A DNA stretch of 64,000 nt, taken from Propionibacterium sp. Its GTDB lineage: Bacteria > Actinomycetota > Actinomycetes > Propionibacteriales > Propionibacteriaceae. Position 1 is the first letter of the stretch. Each line of letters opens with the position of its first letter. The position numbers and the translations under genes are program-made. Under the pieces are notes generated by a model. That model had not been told where the DNA came from, searched no databases, and was given only the letters and a program-made list of their open reading frames with translations. Positions 17,177 to 26,264 of this stretch are shown in pieces. Location: NCBI GenBank assembly GCA_012517405.1, contig JAAYVB010000026.1, positions 23,649 through 87,648 of the forward strand, given 5' to 3'.

Positions 17177-19252
17177 TCACCTGTCGGCGTCTTGCCTCTC
17201 GGCATCCTGCCCTTCGGTGTCTTTGCTTTCGAGGTCCTTGGGCTTGTCCGACTCCTCCGAAGCCTCGGAGTTCTGTTCCTCGGCGTCGTACTTCTCGGAG
17301 CCCTTTCCGAGCAGCTGATCGCGCCAGATGCCCAAGCGGGTGGGCAGATCGATCTTCTCGAGCCGCTCACGCACCCCGCTGCCCTCTTCCTCTATCCAGG
17401 AGCGAACGTTCGTGTCGAGGTTCTCCAGTCGCTCACGCATCTCCTGACCGCTGGTCTCCAGGCGTTCCTGCAGCTCGTCTCCGGCTTGGCTGAACCATTC
17501 GCGCACCTCGGGGCCGATCTCGTCGAGCTGAACTCGCCACTTGGGATTCAGCTTGGCCAGCTGGTCGGAGAAATCGCGCCGCTCCAGTCGGCTGCGCACC
17601 TCGCGCCGCAGCACCTTGCCCATCTCGTTGCGCGGCAACTCGTCCACCACGTAGACCCGGCGCGGCACCTTGTAGGCGGCCAGCCGCTCCTTGACCGACT
17701 TGCGCAGTTCGTCTACATCGGGCAGCAGGCCGTCGACGGTCACCACCGCCGCGACCACCTCCTCGACGCCGAGTTCGTTGGCCAGCCCGACGACCGCGAT
17801 GTCGCGGATGCCATCGTGATCGCGCATGGCGGACTCGACTTCGGAGGGATAGACATTGAATCCGCCGGTGATGACGACTTCTTTCATCCGGTCGACGATG
17901 TGCAGATAGCCGCGCTCATCGGCGACGGCGATGTCACCGGTGCGGAACCAGCCGTCGTAGAACCCATCCTTCTCGCCGGCAGGCAGATTCAGGTACCCGG
18001 AGAAGATCTGTGGTCCCTTGGCCAAGATCTCACCCGGCTCGCCGAAGGCGACGTCCTTGGACGAATCCTCCGGGTCGGCCAGCCGTACCTCGGTATCGGG
18101 GAAGGGCACGCCGATCGACTCGGCCATGCGGTCCGTGTTCACGGGATTGCCGGTCAGAATGGGGGAGCATTCACTCAGCCCGTAGCCTTCGATCAGCAGG
18201 CCGCCAGTCGCCTTCTCCCACTTCTCGATCAGCTCTCCGCGCAGCGACATCGCCCCCGAGATGCCGGTCTGGATGCCCTGCAGAGAGACACCGCGTTCGG
18301 CGGCCCCGTCCACGATGCGCTCGAACAGCGGCGGCACCGCGATCGCCATCGTCGGAGTGCAGCGCTTGATCGCGTCCAGGATCAGCCCGGTCTCGGGCTT
18401 GGGAATGAGATGCAGCATCGCGCCGTCGGTCAGCCCGGCATTCATCGACAGCGAGCAGCCGAAGACATGGAACAGCGGCAGACAGGCCAAGAAGACATCG
18501 TGGCCGGGTCTCAGCGGGGTGACCCATTCGATGGCCTGCGTGGCGCAGGCCAGCAGATTCGCGTGGCTCAACGGCACACCCTTGGGAGTACCGGTGGTCC
18601 CCGAGGTGTAGAGCAGCAGCGCAATGTCTTCGTTCTTCGGGCGCACATCGCTGGGCGCGGGACGGCCGGGCCTCAGCAGCTCCTCGAAGGCGACTGTGCC
18701 CGGCGCCGGACGCGACAGCTGCGCGCGACTCTGGCGGGCCTTGGCGATCGGCAGCCGCAGCATCAGCCGCTTGATGAACGGCATCGCCTTGATCATGTTG
18801 ATGCTGATGATCGTGTCCGGACGCACATCGTCGGGCAATTCCTGGAGCACATGGGCCGAGGCGTCCCAGACGATCGCCACCTTGGCGTGGTGATCGCCGA
18901 ACAGGGGAGTGAGTTCACGGATCGTGTAGAGCGGATTGTGTTCCACGACGGTTGCGCCACAGGCCAACACGGCATAGAACGCGATGACATGCTGAGGGCA
19001 GGTCGGCATCAACAGCGCCACATAGTCGCCCGGACGCACTCCCAACTCGTACAGCCGCCCGGCGACCTGGTTGACCGCCCGTTTGAGTTCGGTGAAGCTG
19101 GTGCGTGCCCCGAAGAAGTCGAGGGCCGGACGATCATGGAACTCGCGGGTGAATCGGTCGAACCCGTCGACCAGGCTTCCACCGGGATAGTCCAGATGGC
19201 GGCGCACCGCAGGATCGTAGGCCGCGGCCCATAGTTCTTCGAGCGTTGGCAT
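17177..19252 (-). CDS. Long-chain acyl-CoA ligase (AMP-binding) with a long charged C-terminal tail
   Basis: A 691-residue adenylate-forming enzyme that activates fatty acids to acyl-CoA. It has the P-loop LLYTSGTTGTPKGVPLSHANL, the GYGLSECSP region and the GWFRTGDIAV motif. The C-terminal lid includes KEVVITGGFNVYPSEVE and the lysine segment NEMGKVLRREV. The core ends near residue 570. About 120 more residues follow, rich in Glu, Arg, Lys and Leu, with heptad-like repeats (QERLETS, RERLENL, RERLEKI) and then a low-complexity acidic end. Such a tail is not part of the standard FadD fold and may be a coiled coil or an amphipathic membrane-binding segment. Confidence 0.92.
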   Translation of the reverse strand: MPTLEELWAAAYDPAVRRHLDYPGGSLVDGFDRFTREFHDRPALDFFGARTSFTELKRAVNQVAGRLYELGVRPGDYVALLMPTCPQHVIAFYAVLACGATVVEHNPLYTIRELTPLFGDHHAKVAIVWDASAHVLQELPDDVRPDTIISINMIKAMPFIKRLMLRLPIAKARQSRAQLSRPAPGTVAFEELLRPGRPAPSDVRPKNEDIALLLYTSGTTGTPKGVPLSHANLLACATQAIEWVTPLRPGHDVFLACLPLFHVFGCSLSMNAGLTDGAMLHLIPKPETGLILDAIKRCTPTMAIAVPPLFERIVDGAAERGVSLQGIQTGISGAMSLRGELIEKWEKATGGLLIEGYGLSECSPILTGNPVNTDRMAESIGVPFPDTEVRLADPEDSSKDVAFGEPGEILAKGPQIFSGYLNLPAGEKDGFYDGWFRTGDIAVADERGYLHIVDRMKEVVITGGFNVYPSEVESAMRDHDGIRDIAVVGLANELGVEEVVAAVVTVDGLLPDVDELRKSVKERLAAYKVPRRVYVVDELPRNEMGKVLRREVRSRLERRDFSDQLAKLNPKWRVQLDEIGPEVREWFSQAGDELQERLETSGQEMRERLENLDTNVRSWIEEEGSGVRERLEKIDLPTRLGIWRDQLLGKGSEKYDAEEQNSEASEESDKPKDLESKDTEGQDAERQDADR

Positions 19253-19417
19253 ATTCGGCTCCCGTGCGTCATTGACCGAGCGGCTTGCTCAATCGCCTGC
19301 ACACAAGGCTATTGCGCCGCGGCTGGATTCGCCCATCAGTGGCCGACGATATCGGCCCCGTTTTTTGTCGGGTTACCACAGCTGTCCTGCTGCCACCGTT
19401 GGCGGTATCCCGCAGCA

Positions 19418-20980
19418 CTAGAACGGCCACAGCAACGGGACGAGGAAGATGCCCACCAAACCGTAGAGCAGCAGCAGTGGTGCCCCGAGCTTCCAATAGT
19501 CATTGAAGCGGTAGCCCGCCGCCTCCTGCACCATCAGATTCGCCGGGGTGGCCACCGGTGTCAGCAACGCGGCCGCTGCAAAGACCGCGATCGCCACCAG
19601 AATCGGCATCGCCGAAATGTCCATCTGAGCAGCGGCCGACACACCGATCGGAATGACGATCAGGGCGGTTGCCATGTTGCTGATCAGTTGACCGAGTACT
19701 GCAGTGATGACGAACAGTCCCGCGAGCAGCGCGAAAGGTCCGGCACTGCCCACCACGGAGACCAGGCCTTCGGCCAGCAGTTGCGCCGCTCCGCTCTCAG
19801 TCATCCCCACCGATAGCGACATCATGCCTCCGACAAGGATAATCGTCGTCCAGGAGACACCCGCGTAGGCCTCTTCCACGGTGATCACACGCAGCAGGAT
19901 CATGGCCAGCGCCGCCAGCAGGCCCGCCACAGCGGCCGGGACCACGCCGGTCGCGAGCAACACGATCATGGCAGCCAGGACGCTGAGGGCGCGCTTGGCG
20001 CCCCGGCCGAGAGGAACTGCCTGCCGGCGCACCGCGTCCGGGTCGTCGACCGCGATGATGTCGGAATCATCGGCGGCATTGGCCAGCGCCTGCCAGGACC
20101 CCCGGAACAGCAGCGAGTCGCCGGCCGACAGCGTCAGCGGGCCGGCGACGTCGCGTCCCTTGTGATGCATCCCGGCCACGACGAGTTCACCCGACTCGGT
20201 CACCATCCCGTGGTGGACGAGGTCGCCGATGAATCGGGAGCGCGGCGGAATGATGAACTCGGCGGTACCGCGACCGCGCTGCATCAGCTTGTCCTGGGGC
20301 TCGTCCAGCCCGTAGTGCTCGGCGAGCAGCGCACCGTGTGCACCGAGATCGCGCAGCACCTTGCCGGAGGAGCGCTGCGGTACCAGTCGTGAGCCGAGCA
20401 GCAGCACGACCCCGATCGTTGCGACGGTGAGCACGAGGCCGATCAGCCCGGTGGAGAAGAGCCCCAGCCGACCGGCCCCGGTCGATTCGGCGTAGTCGGC
20501 CACCACGACGGTCACCGGGCTGCCGATCAGCATCAGTAGTGAGCCCGAATGAGCGGCGAACGCTGCGGGCATCAGCAGCTCGGACGGTGAGCGGTGCGCC
20601 CGGATCGCGATGACCACGATCACCGGGGTGAGAGCTGCCACCGACCCGTTCGGGGTGATCAGGGCCGTCAGCAAAGCCGCCATCAGCATCACGGTGACCA
20701 TCAGACGGCTCGGATTGGTTCCGCCCAGCCGCATCGCGAATCCGCCGGCTGCCGCAGTCACACCGCTGGCGTCCAAAGCCTCGCTCACCACGAACAAGGC
20801 CGCGATGAACAGCACCGTCGGATCGCCGAAACCGGCCACGGCCTCACCCAAATCGAGCACTCCGGTGGCCCACAGGGCCAGCGGGACGAGCAGCGCGATG
20901 ACCGCTATGGGCAGCCGGTCCCAGATGAACAGCAGGACCGCGGCCGCCAGGATGATCAGGGCGATGGTGCTTTCGGGCAT
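19418..20980 (-). CDS. DASS/SLC13-family anion transporter with RCK_C domains
   Basis: A 520-residue transporter with two hydrophobic halves of several membrane spans each. Between them (about 205-310) lies a soluble insert ending in a TrkA-C/RCK_C fold (AGPLTLSAGDSLLFRGSW). Proteins of this layout import sulfate, dicarboxylates or related anions, usually with Na+. The second half contains the SNMATALIVIP segment resembling the conserved SNT-type substrate loop. It is a lone gene, and the substrate cannot be assigned. Confidence 0.87.
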   Translation of the reverse strand: MPESTIALIILAAAVLLFIWDRLPIAVIALLVPLALWATGVLDLGEAVAGFGDPTVLFIAALFVVSEALDASGVTAAAGGFAMRLGGTNPSRLMVTVMLMAALLTALITPNGSVAALTPVIVVIAIRAHRSPSELLMPAAFAAHSGSLLMLIGSPVTVVVADYAESTGAGRLGLFSTGLIGLVLTVATIGVVLLLGSRLVPQRSSGKVLRDLGAHGALLAEHYGLDEPQDKLMQRGRGTAEFIIPPRSRFIGDLVHHGMVTESGELVVAGMHHKGRDVAGPLTLSAGDSLLFRGSWQALANAADDSDIIAVDDPDAVRRQAVPLGRGAKRALSVLAAMIVLLATGVVPAAVAGLLAALAMILLRVITVEEAYAGVSWTTIILVGGMMSLSVGMTESGAAQLLAEGLVSVVGSAGPFALLAGLFVITAVLGQLISNMATALIVIPIGVSAAAQMDISAMPILVAIAVFAAAALLTPVATPANLMVQEAAGYRFNDYWKLGAPLLLLYGLVGIFLVPLLWPF

Positions 20981-21112
20981 GGCAACGCTTTCCGAGGAGA
21001 CTGCGAGGCGGCTCCGCTGAGAGTTCGAGGGCCGCCGCCGGGGTCAAGGCCGCTGTAGTCAAGGAGACAATCGATCAGGGTGGATCGCCCGGCAGGCCGG
21101 TCGCTCGATCGC

Positions 21113-21595
21113 TCAGTTCTTCAGTTCCTGGACGAGCTCGTTCTCGGCTTCGTCCGAAAGCGAGGTCTTCAAGACGGTGCCGCCGAACTCGGCCATGGCG
21201 GCCGCGAACTTGTCCTCAGTGAGCTTCTTGGCCATCACGACCAGAGCCGACTTGCCGGGTGTCAGCAATCCGTCCACCCGCTCACGCAGGCTGCGATTGA
21301 TGCCGGCCTTGCCGGCCAGACCCGCCAGAGCACCCCAGGCGCCGCCGACCAGCAGCCCGACACCGGGAACCAGGAAGAGCAATCCGATGATCATGCCCCA
21401 CAGCGCGCCGGAGGTGGCGGAGACGCCAACGATGGATCCGGGGGTGTCGATGTGCTTCTTGCCGTCATCGTCCACCCGGACAACAGCAAGCCCGGAAAGG
21501 TCAATGACGAAATCCTTCTGGAGCTGCAGGACCCTGGCCTGCGCGGCCTCGGCGGTTGCATGGTCGTCATAACCGATGATGATGAGTTCCGACAT
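21113..21595 (-). CDS. DUF1269-family membrane-associated protein
   Basis: A 160-residue protein with a soluble N-terminal half, a glycine-rich hydrophobic hairpin (about 66-96, WGMIIGLLFLVPGVGLLVGGAWGALAG) and a soluble C-terminal half. This is the layout of DUF1269, whose members are often stress-related and may insert in membranes through the glycine-zipper-like hairpin. A GAGGCAATC ribosome site precedes the ATG. No neighbour suggests a function. Confidence 0.8.
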   Translation of the reverse strand: MSELIIIGYDDHATAEAAQARVLQLQKDFVIDLSGLAVVRVDDDGKKHIDTPGSIVGVSATSGALWGMIIGLLFLVPGVGLLVGGAWGALAGLAGKAGINRSLRERVDGLLTPGKSALVVMAKKLTEDKFAAAMAEFGGTVLKTSLSDEAENELVQELKN

Positions 21596-21774
21596 GGGCG
21601 ATTGCCTCCTCGTAACGGTGAGCGGACGTGCTCACGTCGCAGAATCAGTCTGCACCAGAAGTCTGGTGTGAGCACCCCTAACACACATCACCCGCCACGG
21701 GGGAATCGCAGCTACCCCGGTGGCCGAGATTATGGAATGAGGGGTCTTGGGTTAATCGCAGGGAGGTCGGCATC

Positions 21775-21999
21775 ATGAGCGAAACAGGCAATTCCGGGTC
21801 AAGCTTCAAAATCACTCCGCGGGTGTGGTTGGGTCTTGCGATCGCGGTGGTGGCCATCATCTTCATCTTGCAGAACCGCCAGCCCGCCGACATCAGTCTG
21901 GTGATGTTGCGGGTGTCCGCCCCGCTGTGGGTCACCTTGAGCGCCGTCTTCCTCGCGGGCTTCGCCGCGGGCTGGCTCGTTTCGAAGCGGCGCAAATGA
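21775..21999 (+). CDS. LapA/DUF1049-like small membrane protein
   Basis: A 74-residue protein with two membrane segments (about 17-35 and 44-65), separated by QNRQPADISL, and a basic C-terminus. This is the typical arrangement of LapA-domain proteins, which in other bacteria help assemble cell-surface components. A GGGAGGT ribosome site lies about 8 bases before the ATG. Its stop overlaps the next start (ATGA), so it is coupled to the following gene. Confidence 0.8.
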   Translation: MSETGNSGSSFKITPRVWLGLAIAVVAIIFILQNRQPADISLVMLRVSAPLWVTLSAVFLAGFAAGWLVSKRRK

Positions 22000-22445
22000 C
22001 CATGGTGGACGGCCCGCGTCAGCTGTGTATCCGCGTGGAGGGCGAGTTGCGGCAGGCCTTGGACGCGGAGTTGGGCGGGCTGATCGTGACCCGCTTGCCC
22101 TCGGGTACCGAGCTGCGTGGCCGGTTGCCCGACGCGACGCGGCAGTGGAGCGTCCTGCACCGACTGCAACGCGCCGGCTTGGTGCTGCGTTCTGTTGAAC
22201 GGGTCGACGTCCCCGATGGCGTGTCCACGGCCGAACACTCTCAGCAGGGACCGCTGGCGCTGGTCGAGGTGGAGGGCTATGCCGGCGAGCTGATCGCGGC
22301 ATCCATCCAGAATATGGAGGTTCATCAGAATCCGCCATCGACGACGCTGACGATACCGTTCACCAGTGATCAGGCGCTCTTCGAGGTGCTGTGGGAGTTG
22401 GAAACGCTGGCTTTCGATGTGCTCGATATGCACATCGTCGATTGA
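21996..22445 (+). CDS. Protein of unknown function coupled to the LapA-like gene
   Basis: I do not recognise this 149-residue soluble protein. The start is ATG 21996, overlapping the preceding stop by four bases; the open frame upstream only shadows the LapA-like gene. It has no signal peptide or membrane segment. The sequence reads as alternating alpha and beta (QLCIRVEGELRQALDAEL, then VVTRLPSGTELRGRL-like strands and a final DQALFEVLWELETL helix), suggesting a compact two-layer fold like a sensory or ACT-like domain. It may act with the small membrane protein. Confidence 0.65.
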   Translation: MTMVDGPRQLCIRVEGELRQALDAELGGLIVTRLPSGTELRGRLPDATRQWSVLHRLQRAGLVLRSVERVDVPDGVSTAEHSQQGPLALVEVEGYAGELIAASIQNMEVHQNPPSTTLTIPFTSDQALFEVLWELETLAFDVLDMHIVD

Positions 22446-22587
22446 CCTAGCCGCGATTCCGTGGCCCGTCGGCGGATGCTTGCGTTCAGTTCGCGCAGAC
22501 GGTAGTAGATTGCTCACGTAGCAGGTGCGCCTTGAGAGTCTGGCACGGTGTGCCCGGCGCAGTTGAAGCGAATGTGAGGCCGCGTCC

Positions 22588-25266
22588 ATGAGTGAGATGC
22601 CAGTGCGTCACTTGCTGGACTCGCGGGCACGAGTGCCGGTTCGCTCCGAGCTGTTCATTCATCGTCCCCGACTGGCCGATCTCTTGGACCGGGCGACTCA
22701 ACGCGAGATCACGTTGGTCACCGGACCGGCTGGCACCGGCAAGACCCTTGCCGTTGCCGATTGGACGCGGGAGAGGCGGCGCGCGGGTTCGGTGGCTTGG
22801 CTGTCGCTGGATCGCGCCGACGGCGGTGCACGGCGGCTGTGGAGATCGTTGTTGAGCGCTCTCAGCACGGGCCTCGGCCCGGATATCTTCCGCGACCTGG
22901 AGTTGCCCGACGCACCTGACATCGGGGTGCTCTACCAGATGGTGCGCAGCCTGGGAACTCCGGTCGTCCTGGTGCTGGACGATCTGCAGGAACTGGACCA
23001 AGGTGACTCGCTCGATTGGCTGGCCCAGCTGCTGCGCTGGCCACCGGACGGCATGCGTTTTGTGCTCATCTCCCGGCATGATCCGCCCATCAATCTGCAC
23101 CGGCTTCGTCTTGAGGACAAACTGTCCGAGCTGCAGTTCACCGATCTTGCATTCACCCGGGCGGAGTCCCGGGAACTGCTGGCCATGTGGGGTCTCAGCC
23201 TCGGCGAACGGGACCTGTCGCGGCTCGTGGACGCAACCGGGGGCTGGGCGGCAGCTATCCGTCTAGCGGCGCTGACCTTGAGCACCTCGGACGATGCAGC
23301 GGTGCTGCTGGAACGCTTCGCCGGGCCGACCTTCTTGATTGCCGACTACTTGTGGCACGACGTACTGGGCATGCTGCCCGACTCGTACGCGGAATTTCTC
23401 CTGCGCACCTCGGTCTCGGAGCGGTTGTGTGGATCATTGGCCGAAGCCCTGAGCGGCGAGCAGAACGCTGACGAGTTGCTGCGGATGCTGGCGCGCGATC
23501 AGTTCCTCGCTCACGAACTAGAGGGCACGGGCTGGTACCGCACACATACGTTGCTCAACAAGGCGCTGCGCGCCAGGCTTCAAACAGACCACCCCGCACT
23601 CGCCCGGGAGCAGTATCGCAAAGCAGCGTTGTGGTTTGAAGAGCATGAGGCCTGGACCGAAGCCCTCGACCAGGCGATCAGTTCGGGTGACTGGGACTTC
23701 GCCGGCCAGATCGTGGCCCGCTCAGGTGCTGCGATGTGCCTGGGCGCGGACCAGTCGGTCCTCATCGGTTTGATGGCACGGATTCCGGAAGCGTGCGCCC
23801 ACGACTATCCCGAATTGGCGGTAGGAATGGCGGTGGCGCCGGCCGTCCGAGGCGATCAACCGGCCGTACAGCGATTCCTCAGTCTGGCAGAAGCATCTTT
23901 GGACACGTTGTCCGATTCTCGGCGCGCGGTGTGCGTGCTGGCGATCCGCACCCTGCATGCCGTTCACGCGTATCGTGTCTGCGATCCCATCGCGATGCGG
24001 GTGGCAACCGACGATGCCGAACGGATTCTCAGTGACCTCAGCTATTCGGACGCACCGGGCTGGGCTTACAACCGTGGAAGCGTGCACGCGTTGCGTGGAA
24101 TCGCGGAGTTGTGGGCAGGTCAGTACGAGACTGCCGCTCAGATGCTTCGCGCGGGACTGGCTTCGCTGCCGCCGGAGCGGGTCGGTCATGACGAGGACAT
24201 CCGGCTGGCGGGATTGTTGGCACTGGCCGAGAGTGGCGCGGGCCGGTTCGCTGAGGCCCGCGAACTCGCTCGCCGAGCGCTCGACACAGCTCGTAGCAGG
24301 GGCCGCCTGCGAGGTGGCGAGGCGAAATGGGCGTGGTTGGCGATCGCCTATGTGGAGACGTACTCCTGCGATGAGCGGGCTCGGGACACCATCGCGCAAT
24401 GCGCTCAGGTGATCGACGCCCACCTGAGTCCGTTCACCGCCGCGCTGTTGCAGATCATCCAGGCCTCAGATGACTTCGCTCGTGACGATCTGGCAAGTGC
24501 CCGGGTGAGGCTGACGTCGGTTGCTGCGAGCCCGGCCGGACGCGGCCGTCTGATCGCCGCCCAGGTGGTCGAGTTGCGGGTGACCGTGGAGCTCGCCACG
24601 AACGATATCGAGCGAGCCCGGTCGGTGCTGGAGGAATACGACCAGGCGATGGCGGCGGCCGGGCCTTCGTCGGAGCCCGGCCCGGATCTGGCGTGCACCG
24701 CGCGAGCCCAGCTCTTCTTGGCGTCGAACGAGCCCGAGCGGGTGCGGGCAGCGGTGGCGCACAACTTGGGTGGGCGTGACCTGCAGGGTGCGGGATCGTG
24801 GCTGCTGGTGGCGATGGCCGAAGACCGGTTGCGCTATGACAGGCTGGCCACGGAGGCGATGGCCCGGGTCGTCGAACTGGCCGCTGACGAGCATCTGGAG
24901 TACATCTTCCGTCGGCCGAATCGGCGCGTGGAGATGATGCTGCGCCGCCATCTCGCCCTTGCCGGGACGCATCGGGAGTTCGTGGAGAAGCTGTTGGTCA
25001 GGGTCGCTGTGGAACCCGCCCCGGTGGGCCTGGTACAGGTCCGGCCGCTGACCGAACGCGAAGAGGCCGTGCTGATCTACCTACCGACGATGGCCGCGAA
25101 TGCGGAGATCGCCGCTGCGCTGAGCATCTCGGAGAACACCGTCAAACAGCACCTGAAATCGATCTACCGCAAGCTGGGGGTGCGCAATCGCAGGGATGCT
25201 GTACGAGTAGCCCGCGATCGCGGGCTACTCGACCTGCATCAGCCGCCCGAGCCGGCCGGTTTGTGA
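22588..25266 (+). CDS. MalT/LAL-type LuxR-family transcriptional regulator
   Basis: An 892-residue regulator. An N-terminal STAND/AAA-type ATPase has the Walker A motif GPAGTGKT and Walker B-like VVLVLDDLQEL. A long helical middle region like TPR or MalT sensor repeats follows. The C-terminal LuxR helix-turn-helix (about 830-885) shows LTEREEAVLIYL, NAEIAAALSISENTVKQHLKSIYRKLGV. Such proteins activate target genes after ligand and ATP binding. The stop overlaps the convergent glutaminase gene end by 28 bases. The ligand and targets are not evident; the neighbouring peptidase-transporter-glutaminase operon is one candidate. Confidence 0.9.
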   Translation: MSEMPVRHLLDSRARVPVRSELFIHRPRLADLLDRATQREITLVTGPAGTGKTLAVADWTRERRRAGSVAWLSLDRADGGARRLWRSLLSALSTGLGPDIFRDLELPDAPDIGVLYQMVRSLGTPVVLVLDDLQELDQGDSLDWLAQLLRWPPDGMRFVLISRHDPPINLHRLRLEDKLSELQFTDLAFTRAESRELLAMWGLSLGERDLSRLVDATGGWAAAIRLAALTLSTSDDAAVLLERFAGPTFLIADYLWHDVLGMLPDSYAEFLLRTSVSERLCGSLAEALSGEQNADELLRMLARDQFLAHELEGTGWYRTHTLLNKALRARLQTDHPALAREQYRKAALWFEEHEAWTEALDQAISSGDWDFAGQIVARSGAAMCLGADQSVLIGLMARIPEACAHDYPELAVGMAVAPAVRGDQPAVQRFLSLAEASLDTLSDSRRAVCVLAIRTLHAVHAYRVCDPIAMRVATDDAERILSDLSYSDAPGWAYNRGSVHALRGIAELWAGQYETAAQMLRAGLASLPPERVGHDEDIRLAGLLALAESGAGRFAEARELARRALDTARSRGRLRGGEAKWAWLAIAYVETYSCDERARDTIAQCAQVIDAHLSPFTAALLQIIQASDDFARDDLASARVRLTSVAASPAGRGRLIAAQVVELRVTVELATNDIERARSVLEEYDQAMAAAGPSSEPGPDLACTARAQLFLASNEPERVRAAVAHNLGGRDLQGAGSWLLVAMAEDRLRYDRLATEAMARVVELAADEHLEYIFRRPNRRVEMMLRRHLALAGTHREFVEKLLVRVAVEPAPVGLVQVRPLTEREEAVLIYLPTMAANAEIAAALSISENTVKQHLKSIYRKLGVRNRRDAVRVARDRGLLDLHQPPEPAGL

Positions 25267-26264
25267 TCGGCGACCAGCGGATGCGAATCCAGCAGGTCCA
25301 GGCCGAGAGCGCGTGCCAGGTCTCGGGCGACCAGCTGCCCTTTGACACTGTTGCCGGCGGCGTCCAGCGGAGGCGCGAAGGTACCGAGCCCGCCCTTGCC
25401 GGGTGACACGGTCACAATCCCGCCGCCGATGCCGCTCTTGCCGGGCTGGCCGACCTCATAGAGCCAGTCGCCCGAGGTCTCATACAGCCCCGCGGTGACC
25501 ATCACCGCCAGCACGTAGTGGCACAGCTGTTCGTCGATCACCGGCTCGCCGCTGCTCGGATTGACCCCGCCGTTGGCCAGCGTGGCCCCCATCACAGCAA
25601 GATCGCGCGCGGTGACCCTCAAACAGCTCTGCCGGGTGTACAGATCGAGCGCAAGATCTGGTTCGCAGCCCAGCAATCCGCGGGCGCCGAGCAACTGGAC
25701 CGCGGCCCGGTTGACCAGGTTGGTGTTCGACGCGCACGAATAGACCTCGTGGTCGATATCCAGTTCATGGCCTGCGAAGCGGGACAGCCCGTCGGCCAGG
25801 CACCGCCACTTCTGCTCGCCCGTTCCGGGCAACAGGCTTGCGGTGGCGATAGCACCCGGATTGACCATCGGATTCGTCCGGCCATCCGAGCCACGCTCGA
25901 CAGCGGCCAGCGAGTTGAAGGCCATGCCGGTGGCGTTGACGCCGATGCGGCGGCGCGTCTCGTCCGGCCCCAAGTGGGCGAGCACCAGAGCGAAGACGAA
26001 CGGTTTCGCGACGCTCATGATCGGGAACAGCACGTCCGTGTCTCCGGAGGTGAAGACAGCTCCATCGACCGAGGCCACGCAGATGCCGAACAGATCTGGA
26101 TCGGCCCTGGCGAGAGCCGGGTATACCTGAGAGGTCTCGCCGTCGGTACAGCGTCGGTGCCGCTCGTGCGCCTGATCGACCAGTTCGGCGATGCGGGCTC
26201 GTCTCGGCAGGTGGCCTGCCGAAACGAACCGCGCAGTGTGGCTGGGGTTGGTGTGCTGCGTCAC
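25239..26264 (-). CDS. glsA: Glutaminase
   Basis: A glutaminase of about 341 residues that hydrolyses glutamine to glutamate and ammonia. It belongs to the serine-dependent, beta-lactamase-fold family, with the catalytic Ser-Val-Ala-Lys in IMSVAKPFVF. The conserved segments NPMVNPGAIA, SCASNTNLVNRA and KSGIGGGI are present. The GTG start at 26264 overlaps the transporter stop as GTGA; the longer open frame upstream is a shadow of the transporter gene. Coupling to an AbgT-type transporter and an aminopeptidase suggests breakdown of imported Gln-containing peptides, or ammonia production against acid stress. Confidence 0.92.
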   Translation of the reverse strand: MTQHTNPSHTARFVSAGHLPRRARIAELVDQAHERHRRCTDGETSQVYPALARADPDLFGICVASVDGAVFTSGDTDVLFPIMSVAKPFVFALVLAHLGPDETRRRIGVNATGMAFNSLAAVERGSDGRTNPMVNPGAIATASLLPGTGEQKWRCLADGLSRFAGHELDIDHEVYSCASNTNLVNRAAVQLLGARGLLGCEPDLALDLYTRQSCLRVTARDLAVMGATLANGGVNPSSGEPVIDEQLCHYVLAVMVTAGLYETSGDWLYEVGQPGKSGIGGGIVTVSPGKGGLGTFAPPLDAAGNSVKGQLVARDLARALGLDLLDSHPLVADHKPAGSGG

